A stretch of 64,000 bases of DNA. Origin: Linnemannia hyalina (Eukaryota > Mortierellomycota > Mortierellomycetes > Mortierellales > Mortierellaceae). Below, in pieces: positions 1 to 10,212 of the stretch (its first letter is position 1; each line of letters opens with the position of its first letter). The DNA lies in the NCBI GenBank assembly GCA_019671135.1, contig JAHRHY010000009.1, positions 1,984,001-2,048,000 on the forward strand. Reading direction: 5' to 3'. The notes below the pieces were generated by a model, which was not told the origin of the DNA, made no database searches, and worked only from the letters and a program-made list of their open reading frames with translations. A program made the position numbers and the translations under genes.

Positions 1-21
1 ATAAACGACAAAAGAACATAC

Positions 22-580
22 CAATCTTGCCAATATTCTCGGCGTTAACAAAACCCTTGACGCGCTCCTCCAAGTTCTTGGTCGCCTGGCTCTCCATAGT
101 AGCCTTAACCGAACTCTGCACAACCGTCTGCGTATTTTTCACGGCCTCAGAAGCAGTCGACCACAGACTACCCAACCACGACGACCTCGAGTCGACCTGT
201 GCCTGCTGTTGCTGTTGCTGCTGAGGCGCTGCATGCTGTTGCTGTTGCTGCAAGTACTTGGAAGGAAGAGCAGCGGTAGAGTTGAAGGACGACTTGCCCT
301 GGGAGCCAGGAGGGGTGGCCTTGGCGGTGGTGTCGACGGGGGTGGAGGCAGACTGGGTGATTTCGTCCAGAAAGTCGAGGACGGACTGTTCGTCCTGGTT
401 GTCTGCTCCTCCTCCTGAGGCGGCTCCTGTTGCTGGGAGACCAGAGGCCGAGGAGGCAGAGGCAGTCCTGTCGCGTGAGGCGGTTGCTCCGGTTTGGTCG
501 GTGCCAGTGGACGGGGTGGTGTTTGCGTCGCCGTCGAGGGAGTCGAGGAACTGCAGAACATCGTCCTTTGAAGATGACAT
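22..580 (-). CDS. MTC1-like protein (DUF5427), 5' exon only; continues off the left edge
   Basis: The ATG is at 580-578 and the reading runs to a clear donor (GTATGT) at 21, so the rest of the gene lies outside the window. The exon encodes about 186 residues. It starts with two short acidic FLDSL / VLDFLDEIT motifs separated by Ser/Ala/Gly-rich linker, then a Gln-rich stretch (about residues 110-130), then a WLGSLWSTASEAVKNTQ segment of tryptophans and amphipathic helix. That order (N-terminal 'FLDSL' motifs, linker, W-rich helix) is what I know from the fungal maintenance-of-telomere-capping protein 1 family, a poorly characterised cytoplasmic protein linked genetically to telomere capping in yeast. 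The assignment rests on these short motifs only; the C-terminal part cannot be checked here. The glutamine run is a CAG/CAA repeat. Confidence 0.6.
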
Positions 581-919
581 TTGTTTCGTGTTTGTTGAGA
601 GGGAGTGGGTGTTATTGGAGGTGTGATGTAACAAGAAGAGAGAGGATGATGACACGAAGGTAGAAAGGAAGAGCAACGTACGGCACTCGTGGAATAAAAG
701 AAACTCAAAGGGGACAAGTGGGGTTCGTGACTGGGAAGAGGGGCGTGTGGGTGGGACTTTTGTGCTGACTGTCAGCCCACTGCTCTCACTTCTTCCATTC
801 GCTCGCCTGGAAGAAGGTACGACAGGCGCAATTCTGTGTGGCTTAGGAGTGGAAGCAATTGAACACGCTCTATGCATCGAATCAATACTTTACTTTACTT
901 GCGCTGCTTGGCTCAATAT

Positions 920-2430
920 CTAACTGAACATCTTGCTGTAAGCAGCCTTCTCCTTCTTCTTGAACGCAGTCTGCTTCGATGCAATCACATTCAACAAGCT
1001 AGTAAAAGTAGCATCGCCAGGCGCAATCTCAAGTCCGCGCTGAGCAATCTTCTTTGCGTCCTCAAACTCGCTCAGTCCCAAGTATGCCTGTGCAAGACGG
1101 TATGTCACCTTCACATGGTCATCCTGAATCTCCAACGCCTAAAAACAAGTATTTCATTCGGTAAACAAAACAGAGTAGTATCAGTAATATGAACAATTGA
1201 CGTCTAACACCAAATAACAACCACTGCCAAATATCACAACGAAATGAAGAGTTACCTGGAGGCAGGCCTCGGCGGCCTTTCCGTTCTCGTTGAGCTTCAA
1301 GTAAGCGGCAGCCAAGTTTGACAACAGGGCCAGGTGCAAGGGTCCAGCCTCCTGGAGCTGCTCGGGGGTAGCGCCCGCCAAATCCTTCAACAGATCAGCA
1401 CCATCCTTGTATGCCTGTGCGGCAGGTCCGTTCTCGCCAGCCTTGAACGATGCGTTTCCCTGATCTTTCTTCTTCTTGGCCAATGTCAACTTGGCCGATG
1501 GGTTGTCAGCGGACTAACAGTTCATAAGTTCATATAAACAAGTCGTTTTGGTATCCAGAACAGGTTTAGTGTCTAGAACAGGTCGTAGGGGATGCCATTT
1601 CGAAACACTGGATCAGTTGAAGAGCGTTGTTACCTCCTGGAAGCCGAGCAACTCGACCTCGAACTTGAGAGTAGAGTTTCCGGGGATCTTGGGTGGGCTT
1701 CCCTGAGCGCCGTATGCTATTGGCCATGAACAAAGTACCAACGACGCCTGCGGTCAATACTTGGATTCTCCTCAATAACGACGTCGTGTGTAGGTCAGCT
1801 AAAGATATCCATGATTCTGATGCATACCGTATTCAGGAGCACAGACCAGCTCGGCCAACTCTCCAATCTTCATGGTGGCAACACCCTCGTCCCATCCCTT
1901 GATGACCTGGCCTATTAATAATTGAGCAATACAATGCAAAACGTCAGATATGAACACAATACGCAAAGGTCGTGGATTAGTTGCGTAGCATGCTAATATG
2001 GACTTGTGAAAGATAAAGGTTTCATGCTTACCGACGCCGAGCTTGAAGTTGAAGGGAGAGTTGCGGTCGCGGGAGGAATCGAACTTGTCGCCGTTGGTGA
2101 AGAGGGTACCAACGTAGTGGACTAGTGCGACCAATTGGAGTGAGTAATAAACGCAGTAACGTGTTAATTCTCTCTGTTGTCCTGTTTCACTCCTGCTTCG
2201 ATCTTACTCGTGTCGTGTCTTTCCTCTTCAAGGACATAGAGTAAGCCTGAAAAAAGCATCAGGTCTGCGGCGTTATGTCGGCGTCGCGGAAAAGCGATCC
2301 GCGTGTGAAATGTACCGTTGACGTTAGACTTGATGGTGGGCGAATCGCCCGATCCCTCCTTGAGGATCTTCTTCCAGAGGAGGCCGTCGACGATGGGCAA
2401 GTAATCTTCAGGGATGGTCACGTCGGTCAT
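920..2430 (-). CDS. FKBP-type peptidyl-prolyl isomerase with C-terminal TPR domain
   Basis: Six exons: 2430-2316, 2121-2032, 1911-1828, 1716-1634, 1513-1256 and 1138-920, giving about 282 residues. Residues 1-125 form one FKBP domain. Visible landmarks are [19 protein letters not shown], the [18 protein letters not shown] active-site strand/helix, the '[20 protein letters not shown]' flap and FEVELL. It therefore should catalyse proline cis-trans isomerisation and bind FK506-like macrolides. The remainder contains tetratricopeptide helices ([27 protein letters not shown]), the type that docks on the Hsp90/Hsp70 C-terminal EEVD tail. Family members with this plan (FKBP51/52, plant ROF) are Hsp90 co-chaperones; this one has a single FKBP domain, so it is a short version. 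It ends in the basic tail [13 protein letters not shown]. All intron phases agree. The first donor is GTACAT and the others are GTAAGC, GTATGC or GTAAC types. Confidence 0.9.
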
Positions 2431-3414
2431 GGCTGTCGTATATGTGGTGGTTGATGGATGTTTAGTAGAAAAGAAAAGAATGCGAGAGCGGGCGATCGCC
2501 CTCCTTTCTTATCTCTTCGAAGAAAGGAATTCTGGAGTGTTCCAATCAATGGACAGTCACATTCGCCCTTTCATTTCGCTGATCAAAGAACATTCAGGAA
2601 CAAGAAACAAGACGCGTTTGTTGGAAGGAAGGACGCGTCAAAATTGTCAGGCACCATCACCTAGACACTCCTCACCCTCAGCTAGACATTCGTGTCTCTG
2701 CTTCTACTACATCTAGGTATCAATGGGTACTCTATACTGATCAATACGTCCTGTTCTCTAGAAATAATCTCCACCTCGAAAACTCTCACCATCATTCACC
2801 ATTTTTCGAGTCCACATTTCAAATGAAAGAAAAATGTACCACAACATCCACCTCGAACGAGACAGGGGTCAAGTGGCTAAACCATTCCTACATCACTACC
2901 ACTCCCTCCACCCGTATTAACATAGACACACTCGTCCGCTCTTTCATCCCTTCACTCAGTTTCATCGGTTCACCCAAATACGGGAAGTAATCCTCTTTGT
3001 TCACCTCCACCATACTGCTACCTTTTCACTTCTTTTGCGCTTTCTTTGTCCCCGCTCAAAAAAGTACAAATGCGGTTCACATTCAACCATCACAACCCAC
3101 ACCCCCCATACTCATACCATACAACACACCACCCGATCCCAAGCGTACTCGTTCCTTCTTCCATTCCCGCATTGAGCAATCCTTTGAACATTGTTGCCTC
3201 AAAACGGCGAAAGATTTCGCCAAAAGGTAAATTGAACGAAACCATATGAACAGGGAGGGTGGAGTAGAAGGACAAAGTTAAGGCAGGGTATAAGAACCGA
3301 ACGCTTTTTTTCTTTCTTGACCTTTTTGTCTTCTTTCCGTCCTCTTTTGTTAAGCAATTTACCTTCTTTATTTTGACCACTACACCCTTTAACACTTGCA
3401 AACAATACTTCCAA
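2431..3414. other. Intergenic, divergent promoter region
   Basis: About 1 kb between the divergently transcribed FKBP-TPR gene and the low-complexity gene at 3415. The part next to 3415 is CT/T-rich on the plus strand (runs around 3300-3350), as at other starts in this window. No credible gene, RNA or repeat was seen. Confidence 0.5.
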
Positions 3415-6030
3415 ATGAAGTTGCCTGCGTGGACCAAGAAGGTCTTTGCACCTGTCTTTTCCACCTCTACCTCTACCTCTACCTCTGACACACCTCCCAC
3501 CGCCGCATTCACATCATTCACCCCCTCTACTACCAACGGCGACCTCTCAAAATCCAAGGGATCAATCCAATCCTACCTCTCCTTCTCCACACTCCCCGCC
3601 GTCAAAAAGCGCATCCACTTTCACGACGTATCCGAAACCAATACCAACGCCAATCCCACCTCGACAAGCAGTTTGATGAACGCCCTTTTCTTTAGCCACA
3701 TCCGCGATCCTCGCACCACCGCCTCTTCTTCCGAGATGAGCAAGCCCTCTGGCCAACTCCAGGATTCCGAGCCAGCACTCGTGGTGGATATACAAAAGAG
3801 TAACAAGAACGACACCAACGACGACGGTGAAGGAGATGACGAGAGCTACCACGATTTGGACTCACCTGTGACAACAACCATCTACTACCACCCACCATCA
3901 CCCAGAGAATCCCCTGAAACCTCACCCTTTCCTTCGCCCACGTCTGACACAGTAAACGGCCCCCTCACTGCAAAATCCGACCATAAACTGTGGTGCCTCC
4001 GCCACCACATCGGTCTTCTCCCCTCTGCCAGCGCCTCGTCCCCAGAGTTCCACCACCTCCGACAACATTACCATCATCTCCACCATCACCACATGTACCA
4101 CGACAAGGACTGTGAGTTTGCACGTCGTTCTGCAGTTGAGCCCGGTCAGCGTCATGCTACTGCCCAGCATCGCAAGAAGCAGGAAGAAGGTCTGTCCCCT
4201 ATGTCTCCTTTGCCATCAACGTCCTCGGTACCTAAGATCAAGTCTGTTATGGCTTCAGTCCTACCTTACTGTCCTCCGACACGCTTTGAGGTCCGTCGTT
4301 CGTCTGCCAACTATTCCCTCGAGGCATTGAAGAACGAGAAGAGGAACAACTGTCGGTCATCCTCCCGAGCCTCAGTCTCTACCAGTGCCAGTACAAGTCG
4401 CAACAGCAGCACCAGCAACCTCATTAGCAGCAGCCCCCGTCGCCATGTGCACTCTGAAGAAACCATCCGAGAACTCCGCGAGTCCATCAAATGCATGAGC
4501 CACTTTGGATTTGCTCCCTTCTCCTCGCCCTTGTCATCAGCCTCCAAGAAATCAGTGTCTTCCAAGGTTCAGATCGCTCCCAAAGCAGCTCCAACTGTCG
4601 CTGTCTCAAACAGTGGTGCCCTTACAACAAGAACTACGGTCACAGCCCCTGCTAGTCGTGTGCGTCCACCTGGCCCTCGCAACTCACCCTTGGCTTCAAG
4701 GTCCATCAAAGTATCTACCCCTGACGCCGCGGCTACAACTACCACTACCACGACCGTTACGACCACAACAACCGCACCTGTGAGCGCAAATATCAACGGC
4801 TATGAGCAGTTAATCCAAAAAGTCGATACCCTCGCCCGCGAAGTCGAGATCATGAAACAACAACGCCCTTACACCCTTACTTCCACTGCCGTGGCCACCA
4901 CTAACAACAACAACAACACCGGTAGCAGTGTCGCCGCCAATTCGGATACTCCTATTCAAGCATTCCGCACAATAACCTCCAGGAGGAACCCGTCAACAGT
5001 GTCCCTCCCACTTCCAACCATCATGGAGAACTCTAGTCTCAGGCAACTCGCCACCAAAAACAACAGTGCATCCCTCTCATCTTCTTTCCTCCCCGTTTCT
5101 TCTTCAGCCAACAATAGCAATACCACTCCTACCCCCACGCCACTAGCACCAGCCGTTCGAAAAAATTCAGGAAACAATAAGCCATTGACGCATCGCAGCA
5201 GAAGCAACAACAGCATGACTCGTCTCCAGAACTTGCCCCCTCCACCCAGCGAACGACCACCTTCTCCACCATCACTCTCATCTTCCTCTTCTTCTTCTTC
5301 TTCGTCACTCTCCTCTTCACCCTCCCAACGAGACAACACTCCACAGCGCCAAAACTCACACCCTTCACTCCCTCCTTCAAGAATCCCTATCCCCCTCCCA
5401 CGCCCAAACTCGGAATTTAGACGCGCATCCTCCTTATTGTTCCCTTCACCTTCCACAATTCCTACACACACCGCCGTCGCCACGACCACCACTACTTGTA
5501 TCAACACCAGCCCTGCGAATAATGTCAACTCACGATTAATGACGACCACCGCCACCACTGCTACGACTCCAGATAACGACAATATCATGCCTCTTTCCTC
5601 TACAGCTGAGCCTAGCAGCTCAGTGACTACTTCCATCGCCACCACCCATTCTGACGACGCGACATCAATTGCTCCTCCTCTCACGAGTAACGACGACAAC
5701 GACCATAACGACGATATAACCAAGAAACAACAAACCCAAGAACAGCAAGGTCGGGAGAAAGACAAAACGCCTACAGAAGCCATGTTTCTCTCACGAACAA
5801 GATCTCTTCCACTCACACCTCCAACCATCCCTCCACCACCACCACCACCACCACCACAATCATATCTCACCAATACTTCACCCGCAGCGCAGACGATGAC
5901 TGGCCTGACAGGACCACCAAGACGCCCGCCGAGACCTCCACAGCTGGGCGGTATGGATATGAAAGAGATTCTGGCTTTGATGGATTCTAGACTTGGTGCT
6001 CTGCCTAGTGTCCCCCGCCGTTGGTCCTGA
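3415..6030 (+). CDS. Low-complexity Ser/Thr/Pro-rich protein of unknown function, intronless
   Basis: A single open reading frame of 871 residues. I chose the ATG at 3415 (MKLPAWTKKVF) because the frame has no ATG further upstream; only a TTG extends it. Composition is dominated by Ser, Thr, Pro and Asn, with runs of Thr (around residues 440-460), Ser (about 620-640) and Pro (about 805-815), and His-rich patches near residues 215-240. One short predicted coiled coil is visible (YEQLIQKVDTLAREVEIMKQQ, about residues 463-483). The C-terminus is more ordered: GPPRRPPRPPQLGGMDMKEI is followed by a helix ending in VPRRWS. Proline-rich PPxPP patches could be SH3 ligands. No enzyme domain is recognisable and no signal peptide or membrane segment is seen, so it is probably an intrinsically disordered intracellular scaffold or regulator. 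Family unknown to me. Confidence 0.75.
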   Translation: MKLPAWTKKVFAPVFSTSTSTSTSDTPPTAAFTSFTPSTTNGDLSKSKGSIQSYLSFSTLPAVKKRIHFHDVSETNTNANPTSTSSLMNALFFSHIRDPRTTASSSEMSKPSGQLQDSEPALVVDIQKSNKNDTNDDGEGDDESYHDLDSPVTTTIYYHPPSPRESPETSPFPSPTSDTVNGPLTAKSDHKLWCLRHHIGLLPSASASSPEFHHLRQHYHHLHHHHMYHDKDCEFARRSAVEPGQRHATAQHRKKQEEGLSPMSPLPSTSSVPKIKSVMASVLPYCPPTRFEVRRSSANYSLEALKNEKRNNCRSSSRASVSTSASTSRNSSTSNLISSSPRRHVHSEETIRELRESIKCMSHFGFAPFSSPLSSASKKSVSSKVQIAPKAAPTVAVSNSGALTTRTTVTAPASRVRPPGPRNSPLASRSIKVSTPDAAATTTTTTTVTTTTTAPVSANINGYEQLIQKVDTLAREVEIMKQQRPYTLTSTAVATTNNNNNTGSSVAANSDTPIQAFRTITSRRNPSTVSLPLPTIMENSSLRQLATKNNSASLSSSFLPVSSSANNSNTTPTPTPLAPAVRKNSGNNKPLTHRSRSNNSMTRLQNLPPPPSERPPSPPSLSSSSSSSSSSLSSSPSQRDNTPQRQNSHPSLPPSRIPIPLPRPNSEFRRASSLLFPSPSTIPTHTAVATTTTTCINTSPANNVNSRLMTTTATTATTPDNDNIMPLSSTAEPSSSVTTSIATTHSDDATSIAPPLTSNDDNDHNDDITKKQQTQEQQGREKDKTPTEAMFLSRTRSLPLTPPTIPPPPPPPPPQSYLTNTSPAAQTMTGLTGPPRRPPRPPQLGGMDMKEILALMDSRLGALPSVPRRWS

Positions 6031-6271
6031 ACGTTGAGGTTGGGGTGCTAGAGCTGGTGCTTCCCCTTGCACGAGTATTTTCACGTATATAATCTATCAA
6101 TAGACAGACAACAACCATAGATCATTTCAACCTTCACAAAGCACCAAAAGTAAAAAACGTAACGAGCAGGGGGGTTTTTTTTAATTACACTTCATATTCA
6201 CTTTCGACGAAAAAAAAGCAAAAAAAAAAAAAAAAACTTGTGCTTTTTTTTTAGGCTGGCAGAGTTTCCCC

Positions 6272-8071
6272 CTAATCATCGCGAAGAACATCCCGGATCA
6301 GATCCTGGATATTTTGATGCCCTCCACTCCCACTTCCAGAACTGGAAGACATAGGAACGGCAATATCATGACTCTGCAAACTGGCCGCACTCAACGTAGG
6401 CGAATCGGCAGTCGCGTAGGCACTTGAACTAGAATGCACAGTTCCGTACACCGAACTCCTCGCTCCTCCTCCTCCATCCGCTACAGAAGCGGAGGTGGCG
6501 CCGGGGGATCCGCGCGCGGAGAGGAACGCTTGACTGGGAGATGTGATTGCTGAGGCGCCGGACCCTCCGGATACGGGGAGGTAGTACAGTTCTGGCGATT
6601 CTCCTCCGGCGACAACGGGGGAGGTGGCTGCAAAGGCAGCGTCGTCCTCGTTATCGAGTTCTTGTTTGAGTGACATCTGTTGGTTCAGTGCATAGGCGGT
6701 AGTGGCGGATGCAGGTGCCTGGGGTGAGGAGGACCTGGGGACCAGTGGAAAACCGAGCATGGAGTCGTCCTGGCTGACGACAGAGAGGCGGTTGGCGAGA
6801 TCGTATTGCTGTTTCAGGGCGTCGCTTGTTGTCGCTGGGATCGGGAATGGCAACAGGGTCGAGTCACCTCCAGCGGCAGCAGAAGAGGAGCCAGCGGCAC
6901 CGGCGGCGGCATAGGAGGTGTTTAAGTCCCATCCATACGAATCAGATACATCAACTGGAGGGTGAACGGGTGGGTACTGGTGCAAACTAGGCATCGACCT
7001 ATCATCCGAACTATGACGCCCAGCCGCACCAGCATACACAGCGCCAGCGCCAGCACCCGCAAGAGCACCGCCAGTACCGGGACCAAACGACGAAGCACCA
7101 TCATAATAATAATCATCCTTACTACCCAACTCAACGCTAGCCGCCTGTTCCTCTCTCATCCGTCTTCTCCTACGGGTCACGACCAATCCAAAGACAATCA
7201 ACGCCAACGCAGCAACTCCTCCGACAGCACCCAAGGCTGCAGCCGGGACGTTCGTGTTACCTCCACTCTTGTTGGTAGAGCTGTTACCGCCAGGGGAGGG
7301 AGGGAGACCGGGGAGTTGCGAGTTGTCGGTTGGGACGATGGTTCCGTTAGTAGGTAGACTGGAAGACGTCAGGACTGTGGGGAGGGCTGTGGGTGTGACG
7401 ACGATCACAGTCGTGACAGAGATGAAAGTTGAGGTTCCAGAGATGACCGTCGGTACCAGAGTGTATGTGGTCGTGTAGACGGGCGAGTACGACGTTGTCG
7501 TTGCGGTGGTAGGAGGCTGCTGGGTCGGAGGGTTAGTTACAGTAGGCGGAACCTCAGTCGGCACCGTTGTAGTCGTAGTCGGAGGCTGCTGAGTAGGAGG
7601 CTGAGTTGGCGGCACGGTAGGTTCCTTGGTAGTCGTCGTCGTAGGCTTGGGTGGTGCAGGGGTAACAGTAAGCGCATCGCACGACTCCCAATACGGCAGA
7701 ATATGCGCAAGATGCGCAAGATCATACATCTGTCCAGTGAACTGGACATACATCTTATCCCCGGAACATTTCCCCAACGCACTCTCCGGGATCGTCCAAC
7801 TATCCCCGTTACTGATAGACATGGACGCAACAGTACCGGAGCCGGACGAACAGTAGACGTTGGCGGTGATGGAGTAGACGTCCTGCAGACGGGGCCACCA
7901 GCTGTTACCGGAGAGTTCTAGGCGGACGGTGTTACCGACTTGGTAGGATCCTGAGGGGGAGGAGCATGAGAGGGAGGCGTGGGCGGTTTGGAGGAGGGTT
8001 GTGGTGGAGAGAAGGGTGAGTGCTACTGCCGAGGAGAGCAGGCGGCTTTTGGTGTTGGTTCTTCTTGTCAT
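6272..8071 (-). CDS. Single-pass cell-surface protein with Ser/Thr stalk (copy A of a neighbouring pair)
   Basis: 599 residues, intronless. The start is the ATG at 8071 (MTRRTNTKSR); the frame runs upstream without another ATG. Residues 1-32 are a signal peptide ending AHA. Residues 33-135 form a small ectodomain with Cys near both ends (SLSCSSP...WESCDALTVTP). Residues about 140-290 are a Thr/Pro-rich, presumably O-glycosylated stalk (repeated PPTQQPPTTTT). A transmembrane helix follows (AAALGAVGGVAALALIVFGLVV, about 328-350) and a stop-transfer RRRRR. The roughly 240-residue cytoplasmic tail is Ser/Ala/Gly-rich and ends QDLIRDVLRDD. The layout is that of fungal wall-stress sensors or adhesin-like proteins, but sequence does not prove a role. 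The ectodomain shares spaced features with that of the neighbour at 10213-11721 (CSSP-G-x-G-V-L near the start; TIP in the middle; C-x2-C/L-T-V-P at the end), suggesting a common ectodomain family, perhaps Kre9/Knh1-like. Confidence 0.8.
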   Translation of the reverse strand: MTRRTNTKSRLLSSAVALTLLSTTTLLQTAHASLSCSSPSGSYQVGNTVRLELSGNSWWPRLQDVYSITANVYCSSGSGTVASMSISNGDSWTIPESALGKCSGDKMYVQFTGQMYDLAHLAHILPYWESCDALTVTPAPPKPTTTTTKEPTVPPTQPPTQQPPTTTTTVPTEVPPTVTNPPTQQPPTTATTTSYSPVYTTTYTLVPTVISGTSTFISVTTVIVVTPTALPTVLTSSSLPTNGTIVPTDNSQLPGLPPSPGGNSSTNKSGGNTNVPAAALGAVGGVAALALIVFGLVVTRRRRRMREEQAASVELGSKDDYYYDGASSFGPGTGGALAGAGAGAVYAGAAGRHSSDDRSMPSLHQYPPVHPPVDVSDSYGWDLNTSYAAAGAAGSSSAAAGGDSTLLPFPIPATTSDALKQQYDLANRLSVVSQDDSMLGFPLVPRSSSPQAPASATTAYALNQQMSLKQELDNEDDAAFAATSPVVAGGESPELYYLPVSGGSGASAITSPSQAFLSARGSPGATSASVADGGGGARSSVYGTVHSSSSAYATADSPTLSAASLQSHDIAVPMSSSSGSGSGGHQNIQDLIRDVLRDD

Positions 8072-8368
8072 TCTTGCTATTATTGTCGGATGTAGAGGAG
8101 TGTGGGGTATTAGGTTGGTAGGGGGAGGAACAGTCGATAGGGAAATTAGGGTATGCAGGAAGACTGCTGTTGTTGGGGCTGTTCGGTTTAAGATAAGCAC
8201 GAGCCGAAGGGAGGAAGGAGGATAGATGGTCGATTTGGAGGAGAAAGTGAGTGGTCGTAAGAGGACGAGGAGAGAGAGAAAAGTGTGGAGGCGGAAAGGA
8301 TGGAGGAAGAATGAAGAATGGAGGAGGAGGGGGAAGAGTGGTGAGGACGGAAAGCGACAAAAGAGAAA

Positions 8369-8373
<5 letters not shown>

Positions 8374-8402
<29 letters not shown>
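8374..8402. repeat. (GA)n microsatellite
   Basis: About 14 GA units within a longer purine-rich tract upstream of the surface-protein start at 8071. On the coding strand of that gene it is a CT tract, the usual look of upstream regions in this window. Confidence 0.9.
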
Positions 8403-8408
<6 letters not shown>

Positions 8409-9423
8409 AATGGGAAGAGAAGGTGACGACCGTTAGGGAGGGGAAGGGAATTGATGGTGTCTAATTGGACCTCGATGTAGAAGAGACCATCAAAAATATC
8501 AGGGACGAGTCTTCAGGGCGGTGCGGGCCAACTGGAGTCAGGGGGGGGGGGCTCTTTCTTTTCTTTCATTCATTTGCGTGCTACTGAATGACTCGAAAGG
8601 AGGCATGTTGGTATTTATCCACACAACTGTGTGCGGCGGCTCTCTTTCTCTCTCTCTCTTGTGGTTGTGGCCACCTTTTTCACCTCGTGCTAGTTCCATG
8701 ATGAAATGCTCCTTCCTCCTTGTTGTTCCTCGTACTTTGCAACTGTTGGCCAGGTCGACAAAATATGCCTTCTCTTTGAATCAATGACACAATCCTTGGA
8801 AGCATGAACCCCTGGACATCCTCTTCCTTCTTTCTTTGTTGTTCATTGTGGTTGTTTATGTGTTGTTGTCGTTGTTGTTTATGTTGTGCATCGATTGATA
8901 TTCATATCCTCGCTAATGTCGATTGTTATTGCATTGTTTTTCGACCGATCAAAGTAAATACCAGGACTCCAGTCGTAATAATTGATCCTGTGCCCCTCTC
9001 CTTCCTCTTTCCTATCCTCACGCTTCCAATAATGCATGTGTTTTTTTTCATTGTCCCCTCGGCAGATTTTTTTCATGCGAGGTGCTCATTAAAAAAAAAA
9101 AGGTCCTGCCCTTCTTTACCTAGCATCTGGTTGTGTATGCTGTATACATATCGTAGAGGACCGTTCTTCCTCTTCTTCGTGCACTTGAGAGCCCCTATTT
9201 TTGATTAGTGTTTTTTTTCCTCGTGCTTGCATCCTTGTCCATAACAAAGCGGCCTCAAACGAACCTTGAGCCTTTTTTTTTGGTTTTGTGTGCACATCAT
9301 CACCGAGACCATCGTAAACTAACAGACACAGTGGAGGAGAGTGTCTTTGGGTGCTGAAGGGGATGAAAGGCATAGAGGTCTCATGCAAGGCAACAGGAAG
9401 GTAGGCGGCGAATGTTCAAGGTC

Positions 9424-9424
<1 letters not shown>

Positions 9425-9456
<32 letters not shown>
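9425..9456. repeat. Poly(A) run, 32 bases
   Basis: An uninterrupted run of A flanked by GTCC and CGAT. No retroelement body or target-site duplication is evident beside it, so it is more likely a homopolymer tract than a retrotransposon tail. Confidence 0.9.
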
Positions 9457-9457
<1 letters not shown>

Positions 9458-10212
9458 GATTGAACAACAATTTTTTACGGACATGAATGACCGTTTGACT
9501 AGTGCCTGGAATGATATCAAGGAATGAGGAATGATTACACTCACACAGAAGTGGGGGAGAACGGGGAGGAAAGAAAAACAACCTGCCGCTCGTTCTTTCA
9601 CGCTTCGTTGAGAAGAATATGAAATTATATGAAACTTTACAACAATCAACAAAGACCAAAAGAAAAAGTGCCATGGAAAGACTTGTTCATCCTCCCTTGT
9701 CCTTTCTCATCTTTCACGCAACAAAACCATGCACAGAGTACTATTCAGCACGTACCATATTGGTACCTCTCACCAAGTACGCCTCCCTTCCTCTCCTCTC
9801 TCCTCTCCTATACTAAACCCCATGAATGTCCAATCCCCTCTGCCTGCCCCACGCACAAGGGTTCCCAGATCTTCAGTTCTAAAGAATTTTTTACAACTTT
9901 GTATACATGGCCACGGACCTCACCCAGTTTACAACTCCACAATAGACGTCTCGAAACAACCTTCGTTCACGCTCTTGTTCATATGGACGTTCAAGATTAC
10001 ACCCCCTCTATTGCTCACAAAAGACAATGGGTTGTTGGTCCTCTGGAACCAGGTTCTGGACGTATTCAGAGACATCCTCTCCTTTCCACGTGTGGACCGA
10101 CAATCATGACCAAGTACATGTTCGTAACGCAACAAAGACAACATTGAGTGCTGCATGATAAGGGTACATTAGGAATAATCAGGCGTAATTAAAATAACAA
10201 ACTACTACAGTA

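Larger units (their letters stand above)
8072..10212. other. Intergenic between the two surface-protein genes
   Basis: About 2.1 kb. It begins with the GA-rich 5' flank of the gene ending at 8071, including a (GA)n run at about 8374-8402. It contains a 32-base A run at 9425-9456 and several shorter A/T runs. Open frames here are short, T- or S-biased and lack splice or domain support. The stretch before 10213 should hold the 3' UTR of the second surface gene. No RNA gene seen. Confidence 0.5.

Noticed and set aside
4956..5873. 305-residue open frame on the minus strand
   Set aside because: Exactly antisense to the low-complexity gene at 3415-6030; Gly/Glu/Val runs mirror its Ser/Pro/Thr codons.
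9381..9674. Poly(A) run considered as a retrotransposon tail
   Set aside because: No reverse-transcriptase remnants or target-site duplication beside it; similar runs occur at several promoters in the window.
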